Position numbers and translations under genes: made by a program
Assembly: GCA_007922305.1 (NCBI GenBank)
Contig: ML677365.1
Span: forward strand, 15,742,293-15,806,292
DNA length: 64,000 nucleotides
Direction: 5' to 3'
Source: Dermatemys mawii
Taxonomy: Eukaryota > Chordata > Testudines > Dermatemydidae
In this document: positions 1 to 10,545 of the stretch, piece after piece
Numbering within the stretch: position 1 is the stretch's first letter
Layout: each line of letters starts with the position of its first letter
Notes under the pieces: generated by a model
Seen by the model: the letters and a program-made list of their open reading frames with translations, nothing else
Databases searched by the model: none
What the model was told of the DNA's origin: nothing

Positions 1-128
1 CTCTTTCCAAGAAAATGAAGAAAAATAACTTTCATTATGGCAGCAGGAGTTTTACTTTTGTTAAGCCAAGCGTCCAGATTTGTTACTGTATGTTTCCTGT
101 TAGGTGAACAATGAACTAATTTATAAAA

Positions 129-934
129 TACAGTGTATCCCCGCTATAATGCGACAAATGGGATCCAAGAAATCCCATCGCACTAAATGTGGGGTCGCTT
201 TATAGCGGGATCTCAGTCCCCAGCAGGCAGGGGCTGCGGCTTCTCTCCCTGCTGCCCGGCAAGGGAGAGAAGCTGCTGCCCGTGCCTGCCAGGGACAGAG
301 ATCTCTGGGGCTGCAGTCTGTGGCCCCGGAGTTCTCTGTGGAAGCTGGGAGAGAGGCTGCGGCCCCATGCCTGCCAGGACAGGGGACTCCAGGCTGCAGG
401 CGCCGGTGACTCCTGTCCCCAGCAGATGCGGGGGCTGTGGCTTCCAAAGAAGCTACTACCCCCGCGCCTGCTGAGGGCAGGGGACACCAGCGCCTGCAAC
501 CCCTGTCCTGGCAGGTGCGGGGCCGCGGCTGCCCTGGAAACCGCGGCCCCCACGGCTGCCGGGGGCAGGAGACACCAGTGCCTGCAGTCTTGGAGTCCCC
601 TGTCCCGGCAGGTGGGTGGGCAGCGGCTTCCACAGAGAACTCGGGCTGCAGTGTGTAGCCCCAGAGTTCTCTGTCTCAGGCAGCTGCGGGGCCGCAGCTT
701 CTCTCCCCTGCTGGGCAGTGGGGAGAGAAGCCGGGGCCCCACACCTGCAGTCCGGAGTTCTCTGTCCCTCGCAGGCGTGGCCACAGCTTCTCTCCATGCT
801 GCCCAGCAGGGGAGAGAAGCCATGGCCCCCGCACCTGCCGGGGACAGAGAACAAGGACTTGGGAGCCACGGTGTAATCGCGCTGTGTCCGGATTCGTGTT
901 ATACCGGGTCGCGTTATACGGGGGCTCCACTGTA
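129..934. mobile_element. Tigger-like (pogo/mariner) non-autonomous element
   Basis: The ends are inverted repeats beginning CAGTG: the left end runs from 131 and the right end finishes at 932. The next bases read as GTATCCCCGCTATAATGCGAC on the left and, reverse-complemented, as GAGCCCCCGTATAACGCGAC on the right. A TA target duplication flanks both ends (129-130 and 933-934). CAGTG termini with TA duplication are typical of the Tigger/pogo branch of Tc1/mariner. No transposase frame remains; the interior is a GC-rich repeated block. Long open frames in it on both strands are by-products of the base composition. Confidence 0.75.
235..870. repeat. GC-rich degenerate minisatellite inside the Tigger-like element
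   Basis: A diverged repeat unit recurs across the block. Its clearest part is a small palindrome, GCTTCTCTCC followed after 10-15 bases by GGAGAGAAGC, seen at about 240-272, 697-731 and 786-820. It alternates with variants of CTGCCGGGGACAGAGAACTC and CTGGGGCTGCAG. The C+G content is far above the flanking intron and CpG is frequent. Confidence 0.7.
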
Positions 935-964
935 CGAAAATTTGAATTGAAATCAGTTATTTGT

Positions 965-1400
965 TACTGATCCAGATGTGGGGCAGGCAGACTCAGCCCT
1001 TGAAGATCCTAGTGTGGGATGGATTAGCATGGTGGAATCCAGGTGTGGGGTGAGAAGATTCTGTTTGGGGTAATCTGAGTATGGGCGGCTTAGTGGGAGG
1101 CCCTGGTATGGGGGGTTCTAGGTGCAGGGGGAATGGGAATCTGTAAGAGGGTCTAGTTGAAGGTGATTGGGGCTCAGCAGGGAGGATTTGTGTGTGGGAG
1201 ATATGGGGCTTGGTGAGGCATCTGGATGTGAGAAAGTAGAGCTTGGTGAGGTGGGGCTCTGGGTGCAACTGGTTGGGGATCAGTGGAGTAGGAATCTGAG
1301 TTCGAGGGGCTCTTTAGGTGAGGGTTTGAAAGTGAGGACTAAGTAAGGGATGGTCTGGGTGTAGGGTTGGGGGTCTGGATGCCTTGGCCCCAGACGCTCT
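965..1400 (+). repeat. G-rich degenerate minisatellite-like stretch
   Basis: The + strand carries irregular repeats of a motif resembling ATCTGGGTGTGGGG and GGTATGGGGGGTTCTAGGTG. Runs of three to six G recur every 10-30 bases, giving strong G/C strand asymmetry. The segment at 1400-1575 (C-rich) may belong to the same insertion. From 1576 to 2047 I see only AT-rich intron leading to the acceptor. Confidence 0.55.
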
Positions 1401-2047
1401 GTGCAAGGGAAGAGGAAGTCTGGTCCTCCCCTATCCCCAGCCCAGACTAGCACCTGAACCCAGTGCAGGCTAGGAGCCACTGGCCAGGCCATCCCCAGCC
1501 CCACTCCGAGCACTTGAAATGATGCACTGGTATTGCTGGGGAGGGGCCCATGACTGTTCTTGCTACTGTTCATTTACACCTGAATATTTTAGAATGCAAA
1601 AGTAAATAGGATTGATCTTTCTTCAGCAATTCTGCGTGTATAAAATTGAAATTAAGTTAAGAGGTGGGATGTGGATCTGGTTCTCAAGAGCAATAGTTTT
1701 AGATGTGTCTGCTGAACGAGAAAGTACCCTGATTTCTGTTGAGGTTCTGAAAGAGCAAAGTCTTCTCTAGAGAATGATAACAGTAATAGATAAAATAAAG
1801 ACTGATGTGCTGAATGAGATACAATTTAAATTGAGGAGATCTAATGGGAAATAGATGGATTTGCTTCCTAAATCTCAATCATATTGGAAATTCTAGACCA
1901 GTTAAAATTTGTCCTCCAGATGCTCAGCCTGATTTTTTTTTTTAAAAAAAAAGGTGGATAAAATGATGTGTTTATTTGGCTACAGTATTATGATTTTTCC
2001 TGATTTTTTTTTCACCTTTCTATTTTTGTTTTAATATTTTTAACTAG

Positions 2048-2185
2048 GCTATTTTTATGATTCCCACGAATCCACCGCCAACATTCCGGAAGCCCGAGCT
2101 CTGGTCTGATGATTTTACTGATTTTGTGAAAAAATGTTTAGTGAAGAATCCTGAGCAGAGAGCTACTGCAACACAACTCCTGCAG
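2048..2185 (+). CDS. STK3: STK3 exon: end of kinase C-lobe (about residues 229-274)
   Basis: This 138-base exon encodes 46 residues in phase 0 at both ends, starting AIFMIPTNPPPTF and ending TATQLLQ. It sits between a TTAACTAG acceptor and a GTCAGT donor. It covers kinase subdomains X and XI of the STE20-family catalytic domain, including the conserved subdomain XI arginine in NPEQRA. The motif FMIPTNPPPTFRKPELWS is characteristic of the MST1/2 subgroup. The kinase phosphorylates LATS1/2 and MOB1; the ATP-binding and catalytic residues are encoded by upstream exons outside the window. The sequence appears intact, with no stop or frameshift. The surrounding introns carry only repeats. Confidence 0.96.
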
Positions 2186-2389
2186 GTCAGTATTTAAGTT
2201 GCAAACGTAATGAATTCTCTTTGGTTTCTGGCGTCAAGCCAGAACTTCTGTGAAGATTTCTAGGAACCAGTTGTCATTAGAAAATCTTGTTCTGGCCACA
2301 TGCTCTTTCTTTCTTGAAGTTTATTTAACAAAGTACAGAGATTCAAATAATAGCAAATGGTTACATATGAAATGAAATCATAAAGTGCA

Positions 2390-3010
2390 TTCTAAAGCCA
2401 GACTTAATTAACTAGATAATCTCGTGTCTTGTAGAGTGATGCAGGCCCAAAATCCTTGCAGGGCTTTACAAACAGGTTGGCTGGGTTTTGTAGGGATAAC
2501 TTAGCTGACATAAGCAGGCCCAAGTTAAGACAAGACAAGCCCGAACAAGTAACTTCTGAACAAGCCTGAACAAGTAATTTCTGAAACAACTAACTATTGT
2601 GAGTATATTTTTAGTAAAAAAGGGAGTCAGAAGCTAACTATTGTAAGTTTACAATAAACAAAAGTAAGCGGACTAATAAGCTTGCCTTATGCAATCTGCA
2701 CAGTGATTGGTCCTTACATGTAAGTATAGCTGTTAGTAGCTAGGAAAGACATATATAAACTGTGTAATATGGGACGTGAACTGGAAATGTGGTAAGGTAT
2801 ATCAGCCAATGCCTGATCTCCCTGTATCTGGGCCTAGGTAGCATGGGCAAAGTAACCAGAGTGACAAGTGGAGTCGAACTGAGTTTTTTTGGATCCCAGA
2901 GACCTGGATAAAATGTTTTTCCAAAACTGCACAAGGTGTTCTGGATAAACCAAATGGAAAGGTCTTGGAGGGAAGCCCAACAGGATCATGAGCAGGCATG
3001 CTGTCAGCTT
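2390..3010 (+). mobile_element. Possible LTR-type retroelement fragment
   Basis: The segment has LTR-like features on the + strand: an imperfect direct repeat GAACAAGTAACTTCTGAA / GAACAAGTAATTTCTGAA at about 2540-2585, a TATA-like CATATATAAA at 2750-2759 and a following leader-like stretch. I could not find paired LTRs, a primer-binding site or target duplications, so this assignment is weak. It could be another class of repeat or unique intron. Confidence 0.25.
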
Positions 3011-3077
3011 ACCTCCCAAGTAAAGGACCCACTGTGTTCATTTCCCCACCCCCCATCTCCAGATATGCAAGTCCCTT

Positions 3078-3345
3078 CTTTTGACTATGTCTGCACTATG
3101 CACTGTGCCACTACAGCTGTGCCACTGTTTGTCAGCAGGAAAGAGTTCTTGTGCCAACCAAAAACTTCCATCCCCAATGTACGGCAGTAGCTTTGTTGAC
3201 AGGAGAGCACTCCTGCCGACAAAGCGCTGTTCACGCTGGTGCTTTTCGTTGGCAAAACTTTTGTCGTTCTGGGGTGTGTTTTTTTTCTCACCCCAGAACA
3301 CCAAAAAAATTGTGTTCAGGTTCCAGTGTAGACAAAGCCTTTGTC
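3078..3345. mobile_element. hAT-like miniature element
   Basis: The left end GACTATGTCTGCACTATG and the reverse complement of the right end, GGCTTTGTCTACACTGGA, match at about 13 of 18 positions. The reading GTCTACACTGG at the termini is typical of a large non-autonomous hAT group in reptiles. There is no coding capacity; open frames here overlap on both strands and are shadows. Confidence 0.55.
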
Positions 3346-5269
3346 ATCGTTCATAAACAGGGCACTCCCTGCCGTTTTGTTTCTTCCTATAGATTTTCTC
3401 TTGTGTGGATTTTGCAACCTTTTGATTGGCACTGGGTCAGTAAGCAAATAGGTCTCCTTTTGAGGCAGACAACATAAAAATGATCAGGAACCTGTGTGAG
3501 GCAAATTATCTCCTTGCTTTAACGCCAAGACCTTAAAACATAATTTTCAGTATAGATCTATAACTCCTTAAATGTTATCTGTACATACATTTCACAATGA
3601 TTATGACTACCAGTGGGCTAATATCTCTCAGTAGAGACCTTATGTATCACTCTTTGATGAACTATTATACATATATCTGACCCAGAGGATCCCTATGAAA
3701 CTCTGTGCATTCTCTATCCGCTCTGCCAGTTGGCACCAAGAGGTCCCTGGGTCACACCTGAAATCTGCATAGCAAGAAATTAGAATAACAGAACTGAACA
3801 ATACAAGGGCTTTAGATTTCAGGAAAGCAAGTAGTGTGGAATTAGGAAGTCTGTTTGGTATGGTATTGTGAGCGGATGTACTAAAATTCACAAGTGTAGA
3901 AGTGTGGGAAGTCCTGAAAATACCAGGCTAGATTGTTTCCTTTATGGGGAAAGCTAGTAAAGGAGTAAAATATACAACCCTAGTTTTCTCTTAAACTTTC
4001 TTTAAGAGTTGAAAAGAATTTTGACCCACTATATCCATGCATGTTCAGAGAAACCACACGTCTATTCCAAGCCAAACATCAAGGTTGACTATGCAAAGGT
4101 CAGTAGCTCGGCCCAGTTCCCTAAGTGACCATCTTTTTCCATGACAACATGATTTCCATGACAACGTGATTCCCATGCTTTCCCCTTCTATGGCTGCCTA
4201 AAAAACCAAAACTTTAGAGGCAGAGGTCCCAAGGAACAGCTAGCATAAGTAGAACCGACTGGCTGACAGCAAAATATCTGGTCAAAAAATAGAGAAAAAA
4301 GAGAATTTTGTTGTCATTTTTCTTTACTTTTTTAATTAATCTTTTTAAATTTCAAAAATTCAAATTAAATTTCAAATTTCTTGTAGATAATACTACTACT
4401 TTGATAGGGGGATAGACTATATTATCACGTAGGCCTTCTGCTCCTTTCATTTCTTTGATTCTTCATCCATAAGCATTTTGGACAGGCTAGTTGGTTACAT
4501 TTTAAATTTTAACAATGGGACCAATAAACAGTCAAACTAGGAGAGAACAAAATTCTTCCTTGGATTCTCAGATAGGTTGATGGGCAAGAAAATGCTAGCT
4601 CCTGATGCCACAATGAGTTACATGGTTCATTATTTACCAGTGCCACCTTAGCCTCAAAAATTACTCTCTTGGGAACTCATTTTTCCTTTAATTATTCAGA
4701 ACCATAAATTCACCACTAGGAGACTATTATCTTGTTCTGAAGATGAACTAATCCCTGTGTTTTATATCAAATTTTTACTTTTCTGAATTTTCTGACTCTT
4801 CTACTAACTTTTTTGCATTTACAGTATTAGTATGTAGTGCCAAAGAACGACCTAATTCAGAAATAAGGATATGAAGTACTTTCATATTCCTTCTATGATC
4901 ACTGCTTCAAGCTGTAAGATAAGTTGTGTCAGAACAGTAAATAAACAGAGCATTAGATTTTAAGCAGTCTGGCAAATCAGCATTCTGTATAAGGAAAAAC
5001 AGTTTTACAAGCATTGTGATATTAACCATGGCATTTGATAAGTTCAGTATGAACTCTGGAAATACTAATTTCCACTGAATACCTAAGTTATGTACAGATA
5101 CAGCTGATCAATCCACTGTTTTATGCCATGTCACAGACATCAAACTTTATTCCCTTCTCATTAACATTGTTTAAATTGATTAGCACCATGTATTTCTATG
5201 GAGTGTCACCATTGTAATGCTAGTGTGAGACAGACAAGAAACAGGCCATAGTTGAAAAAAGTAATAGTC
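3346..5269 (+). other. STK3 intron, no recognised feature
   Basis: AT-rich intronic sequence. I found no exon, no intact reading frame and no repeat family that I can name. A short duplication of ATGACAAC-type sequence at about 4140-4170 is the only local structure. Confidence 0.5.
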
Positions 5270-6097
5270 TAAAGGCATGTGCACCCTACAAACGTAAGTA
5301 GACTTAAGTCAGTGTACAGTCTGGACTATATTTACTGCTGTTTTTCAAGTCCACAACTGGAGGGGGAGGGGGAGGGGCTGAGAGCACAGGCCCTCAGCTC
5401 CAGGTAGAGCTCCCCACTGGTAGCCTGGCTGCCACCCTGGCTCCTGGTTCCAAGCTGGGCTGCAGCCTAGGTGTCCAGCTCCCAACTCCCAGTCTGGCGG
5501 CAGTCTGTGCTCCCTGCTCTGATCCGGGCTGCTACCCGAGCTCCCTGCTCTGATCCAGGCTGCAGCCTGGGCTTCTGGCTCCCTGCTGCAAGCCAGTCTG
5601 GTGCCCGGGCTCCTGGCTCCCCACTCTGAGCCAGGCTGCTGCTCAGGCTCCCAGATCCAAGTGAGGAGCTGGGAGAGAGCTGGGATTCCAGAGGGGAGTT
5701 AGCTGACAGCCCAGCTTGGCACGGAGAGGAGAAGAATCTGGGTGGCAGACCAGCTCTGAGTGGGGAACCCGGGCAGCACCATGGCTGGGAGTGGGGAGCC
5801 AGGAGCCTGGGGCACAGCCAGGCTCTAGCTGGAGCCCCCTATCTGCCCCAAGGTGACAGCCTCAACTGTGAGCTGGATGTGGGGTTCACAGCAGGGAGCT
5901 TCAGCATAGAGCTATGAAATTGACGAGAATGACAGCCAACAGCCGATGTAAGTAAGGCAGCATCTACAGGGACAATGCGTTGTCCTTACTACACTGACAT
6001 AAGCCCTACGCCTCTTGTGGAGGTGGAGTTGTTGTTATTTTGGTGTTGTAGGGCACTTACATTGGTGGGAGCAAGGCTGTAGTGTAGACATGCCCTA
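5270..6097. mobile_element. hAT-like element with GC-rich core
   Basis: The left terminus TAAAGGCATGTGCACCCTAC and the reverse complement of the right terminus, TAGGGCATGTCTACACTACA, are inverted repeats. The core at about 5350-5830 is GC-rich and built from diverged units of the type CTCCCTGCTCTGATCCAGGCTGC, repeated five or more times. No 8-bp target duplication could be confirmed. Non-autonomous; no transposase is visible. Confidence 0.5.
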
Positions 6098-7066
6098 AAT
6101 TTCAAGGATGGACCCAGGTGCTGTCTCTGTATTGCTTGTAGTTAGCATATTGAACAGCTACTTTGCTACAATTATGAATATAACAAAGAGATGTTAGATT
6201 TCCTCAGTAAAGCTCATCTTTTGAATGATAGGACATAGAAAGGAAAAATAAGGTAAAGTCTTCAGTATTTAAGCTGAGATCAAGAAAAAGAAGCCAACTA
6301 CTGAAATGCTCATTGCTGTTTTTTTAATTGTCATTTTTCATTTAGTATAATAAGTTACTCTGTCAGTCTCAGAACTACAGGTGTGTTTTCTTGCTCTGAG
6401 AAATTCCATGTCTAATGGAGAAATCAGAATATTCTGACAACAGGTGCTTAATAGACAGCAACATGCATATGAAAAGGGGTAAATGATATTTTAAATGGTT
6501 TTGAATTAAAAATAATCTGCCTGCTAAAAGATAGTTTGGATTTTTGCTTGTTTTATATTTCAGCATTGCAGTTGATTAAATAATTCATGACATATTCAAA
6601 TAAAGGTTTGTTGAAGTAAGCAATAGCAATAGCTGCTCTGCTTATGGTCACTAATTTGTGTTGTCAGCTTGTTAACATTAATTAAATGTTGTAACTGAAT
6701 ATCTGAAAAAGTTTATTTTTCTATGTCAGACAATCACCACTCTATTTATTTACTACCTAATCCACATTTCCTTTCAACAATTACATCCTTAACTATAAAG
6801 CAGTTGTATAATATAGTTACATTTTCCTATGGCTTGTATAAAAAACCCAAATAAATAAAAAAGCTAAATTTTATTTAGTTGCAAAGCAGCTAAAAGAGAT
6901 GATATATTTCCTTAATCTAGATTTTAATTTCTGTCTGATGTGAAAGACTATTTATATCGCTAAATTTTGTGATGTTGAATAATGTGTTGTTTTTAACATC
7001 TGTTACTTGTAGTTGAAAAGTGTTTGTTGGATTTCTGTTTTATAATTTCATGGTTTTGTTTTCTAG

Positions 7067-7192
7067 CATACTTTTATTAAGAATGCCAAACCAGTCTCAA
7101 TTTTAAGAGACCTGATCACAGAAGCTATGGAGATCAAGGCAAAGAGACATGAGGAACAACAAAGGGAGCTGGAAGAGGAGGAAGAAAACTCG
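7067..7192 (+). CDS. STK3: STK3 exon: kinase end and acidic helix (about residues 275-316)
   Basis: This 126-base exon encodes 42 residues, phase 0 at both ends, between a TTTTCTAG acceptor and a GTGTGT donor. It begins HTFIKNAKPVSILRDLI and ends in a run of glutamates, EEEEENS. The first four residues close the kinase domain. The rest forms the charged helical start of the regulatory linker, rich in K, R, E and Q. In the MST kinases I know, the first residues read His-Pro-Phe; here codon 2 is ACT (Thr). The joining exons encode LLQ and EEDELD, giving a continuous MST2-like protein. Frame intact. Confidence 0.96.
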
Positions 7193-7256
7193 GTGTGTTT
7201 TGGGTTTTTTTTTAAGTATTTTGTATTTTAATTTTTTTTTGTAATTTTCTCAACTT

Positions 7257-7302
7257 TTATATTTATTTATATATGTATATACATATATGTGTATATATAT
7301 GT
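7257..7302. repeat. AT-rich microsatellite (TA/TATG)
   Basis: Alternating TATATG and TATA steps just downstream of the preceding exon donor. Simple sequence. Confidence 0.85.
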
Positions 7303-8488
7303 ACTGAATCTTCTTAGCTGTTCTTCAGCATGCAAGGTCTGAGCTTTCACCTTTATTCATGTTAAGTAGTACTCCTGTGACTACTGCAGCATTAGCCTGT
7401 TCCCAAAACAGCTTTACCTAGTTGTAGTGATCTGAACTCTTTTTAGAATAAAGATGTCATTTCTACCTTAACTATGGTGCACTACAGTAAATGAAAATGT
7501 CCAGGCTAAGGTTTTCAATAATGAGTCAAGATATTCAAGTTAGGGTTGTAAGTCCATATTTAGGCACATGAATAAGTAGTCTGATTTTCAAAAGTTAAGA
7601 ATATCCCTCAGCTTTTCCTGAAGTCAGTTATAGAAAACAGTTATCTAAAATATATAATTAATGATTTGTGAATTGTGTTGGTTGATGATGCTATTTTCAC
7701 ATTATGCACATGATTTTTCATGAAGCTCTGTTAGGGAAGCAGATTAGGAAGCCAACAGGATTTATGTTGTTTGTTTTGTGGTACTAAGAGTAAATCATTT
7801 TTCCTTCATTTTATTACCCTCCCTAAATTATTTATTTTAATGCAGTCTTGTGAAATGTAGACAAGGAGATAACCATATACAATAGAAAAAGACATTCATT
7901 TTGTGTGTTTCAAACAAATGCATTGCCACATGTCATTGGAAGAACCAAGATCATATAAGAGCAAGGCTGAATAAAAAAGTTGGTGGACTGAACATTAATA
8001 TGACTCTCGCAGTTCTGAACAAATTGAAAAGCATACATTTTGGTAATGTCTTGTGTATCACAACTTGAACTAAAGAAGCTTTGTTAGATACTCTGGATTT
8101 TAGGATGATGATGTGCATATAATGATACATTCCAGTCAAATAATGTAGAATGTTTGCTTTGAATCTGGATTGAGAAATGTTCTGTGTTTGCAGGATACTT
8201 ATGTGTTCTGACAATGTCTTAACACTGACTGAGAGTAAGCGTTTTAAAAGCTGGTTAATTTTGGATAGTGTTTGTCTAGTCAGTTATAAAACAAGCTGGG
8301 GAGAATGGAATTAGCCTTTCTAGTCAAGAAACACACCCAGTTGTAGAATTTTGTGACTTCATATGCAGTTTTGTTGTTTGCTACTTAATTTATAGGAGAG
8401 GAGACTTTATTGGCAGGCCTCTGAGCTGATTTTAATTCAAATCCTTACAAGTGGTCCACAAATAACTATATGCTGAAGTAGAATTTCA
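7303..8488 (+). other. STK3 intron, no recognised feature
   Basis: AT-rich intronic sequence without an exon signature, intact coding frame or repeat I can name. Confidence 0.5.
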
Positions 8489-8489
8489 C

Positions 8490-8723
8490 TTTATTAAATC
8501 GACAAAGAGTCCTGTGGCACCTAATAAACTAACAGACTTATTGGAGCATAAGCTTTCGTGGGTGAATGAAAACCCACTTCATCAGATGAAGTGGGTATTC
8601 ATTCACCCACGAAAACTTATGCTCCAATATGTCTGTTAGTCTACTCTATTAGGTGCCACAGGACTCTTTGGCGCTTTTGCAGATCCAGACTAACACGACT
8701 ACCCCTCTGATATTTTATTAAAT
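8490..8723 (-). repeat. Fold-back SINE-like repeat, copy 1
   Basis: The insert is flanked by a 10-bp direct repeat TTTATTAAAT (8490-8499 and 8714-8723). It is palindromic: the arm at 8501-8582 pairs with 8586-8671 around a loop of about 3 bases. The head (GTAGTCGTGTTAGTCTGGAT on the minus strand) lies only at the right end, so the element is read on the minus strand. Its tail is the reverse complement of its own inner head, CAAAGAGTCCTGTGGCACCT. Family name unknown to me. A target duplication that varies in length among copies suggests retroposition. Confidence 0.8.
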
Positions 8724-8925
8724 GACCCTTAAAAAGACCAATTTGTTGCAGACCTTTAAAAAACACCTTTTTTGGCGTGTTTTTCTTCCTACTTACTACC
8801 TCCTGAGCTCTTAAACTCAAATATTTTGATCTAAGTTGTGTCTTTGTCACAAACCCAGAACAAGGAGCAGCATGTAATTGTACAGTCTCAACAGTAGATT
8901 GGGAACCAGACTATCAGTCAGGGAC

Positions 8926-9615
8926 TAAGGGTATGGTTACACTTACAAAATTATAGCACTATTGGTTATAGCAGTCCCCTTATACAGTAATATGTATAGC
9001 GCTATTGTATGTCCACACTCAGACGTGCCAGCGGTATAGCATGGCCACATTTGGGGCACTTAATGCGGCATTAAGAGCAGCGCATTAGGGCAGGTATCCC
9101 AGCATTCAGCTGGGTGCAACGTGCTTTTTAAACGAGAGGGGTGTGGGGGGAACGCGTTGTGTGTATGTGGAGGGAGAGAGACAGTGGTTTTTCCGTTCTT
9201 CTGAAAGCCTGTCAGCGAGCCTCCGTTCACAGAAGGCTTTGTTTTCACACAGGCTCCCTCCTTAAACATTTGCATTGCTTATCTGCCGAGTTAAGAGAGA
9301 AACTCTAAAGAGGTACTTCCGCATTCCTCCATCCCAGTTCAAAACAAAGGGAAGAGACGTCAATTTAAAGAGAGCTTTAAATGGCTCTAGGCATCTCAAG
9401 AGATCACTTGTAGCGCAGTGGGTGTCCACATTCTTGCTGTAGCGCTACAGCAGCTGCGCTACAGCCCTTATTCCCCATGCGGAGGTAGATTACCAGGAGC
9501 GCTATAACTCCGTGGTTATAGCGCTCTACATGCCTTGCCAGTGTGGATGGGGAGGAGGTTATAGCGCTCGTGGGGGCTTTATAGCACTATAAAGTGCCAG
9601 TGTAACCAAGCCGTA
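8926..9615. mobile_element. hAT-like non-autonomous element
   Basis: The termini TAAGGGTATGGTTACACT and, reverse-complemented, TACGGCTTGGTTACACTG are inverted repeats. The inverted similarity continues inward through TTATAGCACTAT. Interior motifs such as TATAGCGCT recur near both ends (about 8995-9005, 9425-9455, 9515-9565), giving sub-terminal repeats as in hAT elements. No flanking duplication could be confirmed and there is no transposase. Confidence 0.6.
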
Positions 9616-9979
9616 AGTAATCTGTGCCACTCCTATATTTGGTGGCGTTATTCCCCCAGTGCGGCAGCTCAGCTGTGCTATCTGGGTTGCTGCGGTAGGA
9701 GTGGAAACAAAGCTCCACTCACTCCCTACCCATCTTTATGGGTGGGAGAGTAACAGCTGCATGGAGGCTACGCTCCCTCAAGTACAAGTAGTGAGTGGAG
9801 GGGTGTGAGGAGGCATTTTATGCCTTGTCACTGCTTCACCTGGGGACACAGAACAGGCCACCCCTGGCCCTTGCAAAATAGAGAATAGCCAGCATTTTCT
9901 ACAAAATGTCTTGAGCTACTTAGTTAGTGGTTGTGGATTCTGTACATTAATTACAGAAAGCAAATCTAAATGGGGCTAT

Positions 9980-10545
9980 GTTGACAGGTAGGTCTCCTGT
10001 CTAGTGGTTAGTCTGTGGCAGCAGCCCTGCCTAGTTGTTAGAAGGCTGCGGCAGGGAGAGCAGGGACAGGTAGGGGGACCTGGCCAGCCCACTCCAGGTT
10101 CTGAGCCAGGGACCCTCTTGAGTGCTGTAGGGACGGCATTCGCCACCTGCCATCTGGCTAATAGCCTTTCCTCGGTCCCTTCCTACCTCTCTATCCTTCC
10201 TCGAGGTGTGTTGAAGCTCGTAAGTGCCCCTTGCAGAACAGCTTGAAGGCCTCTGTGGGTGAAAGTCCCTGTTCTGTGCTGCGGTTCCCCTCCTGGTGAT
10301 GCACGCTTTGGTGCAGTCCCTTTGTAGCGGTGAGCAAAGATCCATTCCCCTCTGCTGACTGCCTGGCTTTTAAGCCCTTCCAACTGAGGTGGGGTGAGAT
10401 GTGCTGGGCCCACAGCTGTTCTTGTACTCCTCTCCTCCCATCCCAGGAAAAGAAATCTGCACTCTGGTGTTTGGCTCCTCCCTGTCTGCCACATGAAAGG
10501 GCTGTGCCTCTGACTATAAGGCTTAATACCATTTCATAATCTGGG
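9980..10545 (+). mobile_element. LTR-like repeat, copy 1
   Basis: A GC-rich block shares a core (CCACTCCAGGTTCTGAGCCAGGGACCCT-type, about 10085-10115) with two other segments at 32400-32460 and 49990-50035, all in the same orientation. Later parts (GCTGACTGCCTGGCTTTTAA, GTGCTGGGCCCACAGCTGTT) look like an LTR of an old Gypsy-type or endogenous element. I see no internal coding region, primer-binding site or paired LTR. The class is inferred only from its general look. Confidence 0.35.

Noticed and set aside
121..950. Several long open frames on both strands in the GC-rich block
   Set aside because: They lie in a repeated, GC-rich core of a Tigger-like element, overlap each other in many frames and show no protein family.
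2390..3010. A firm endogenous retrovirus call
   Set aside because: No paired LTR, primer-binding site or coding remnant could be shown, so it is kept only as a weak LTR-like candidate.
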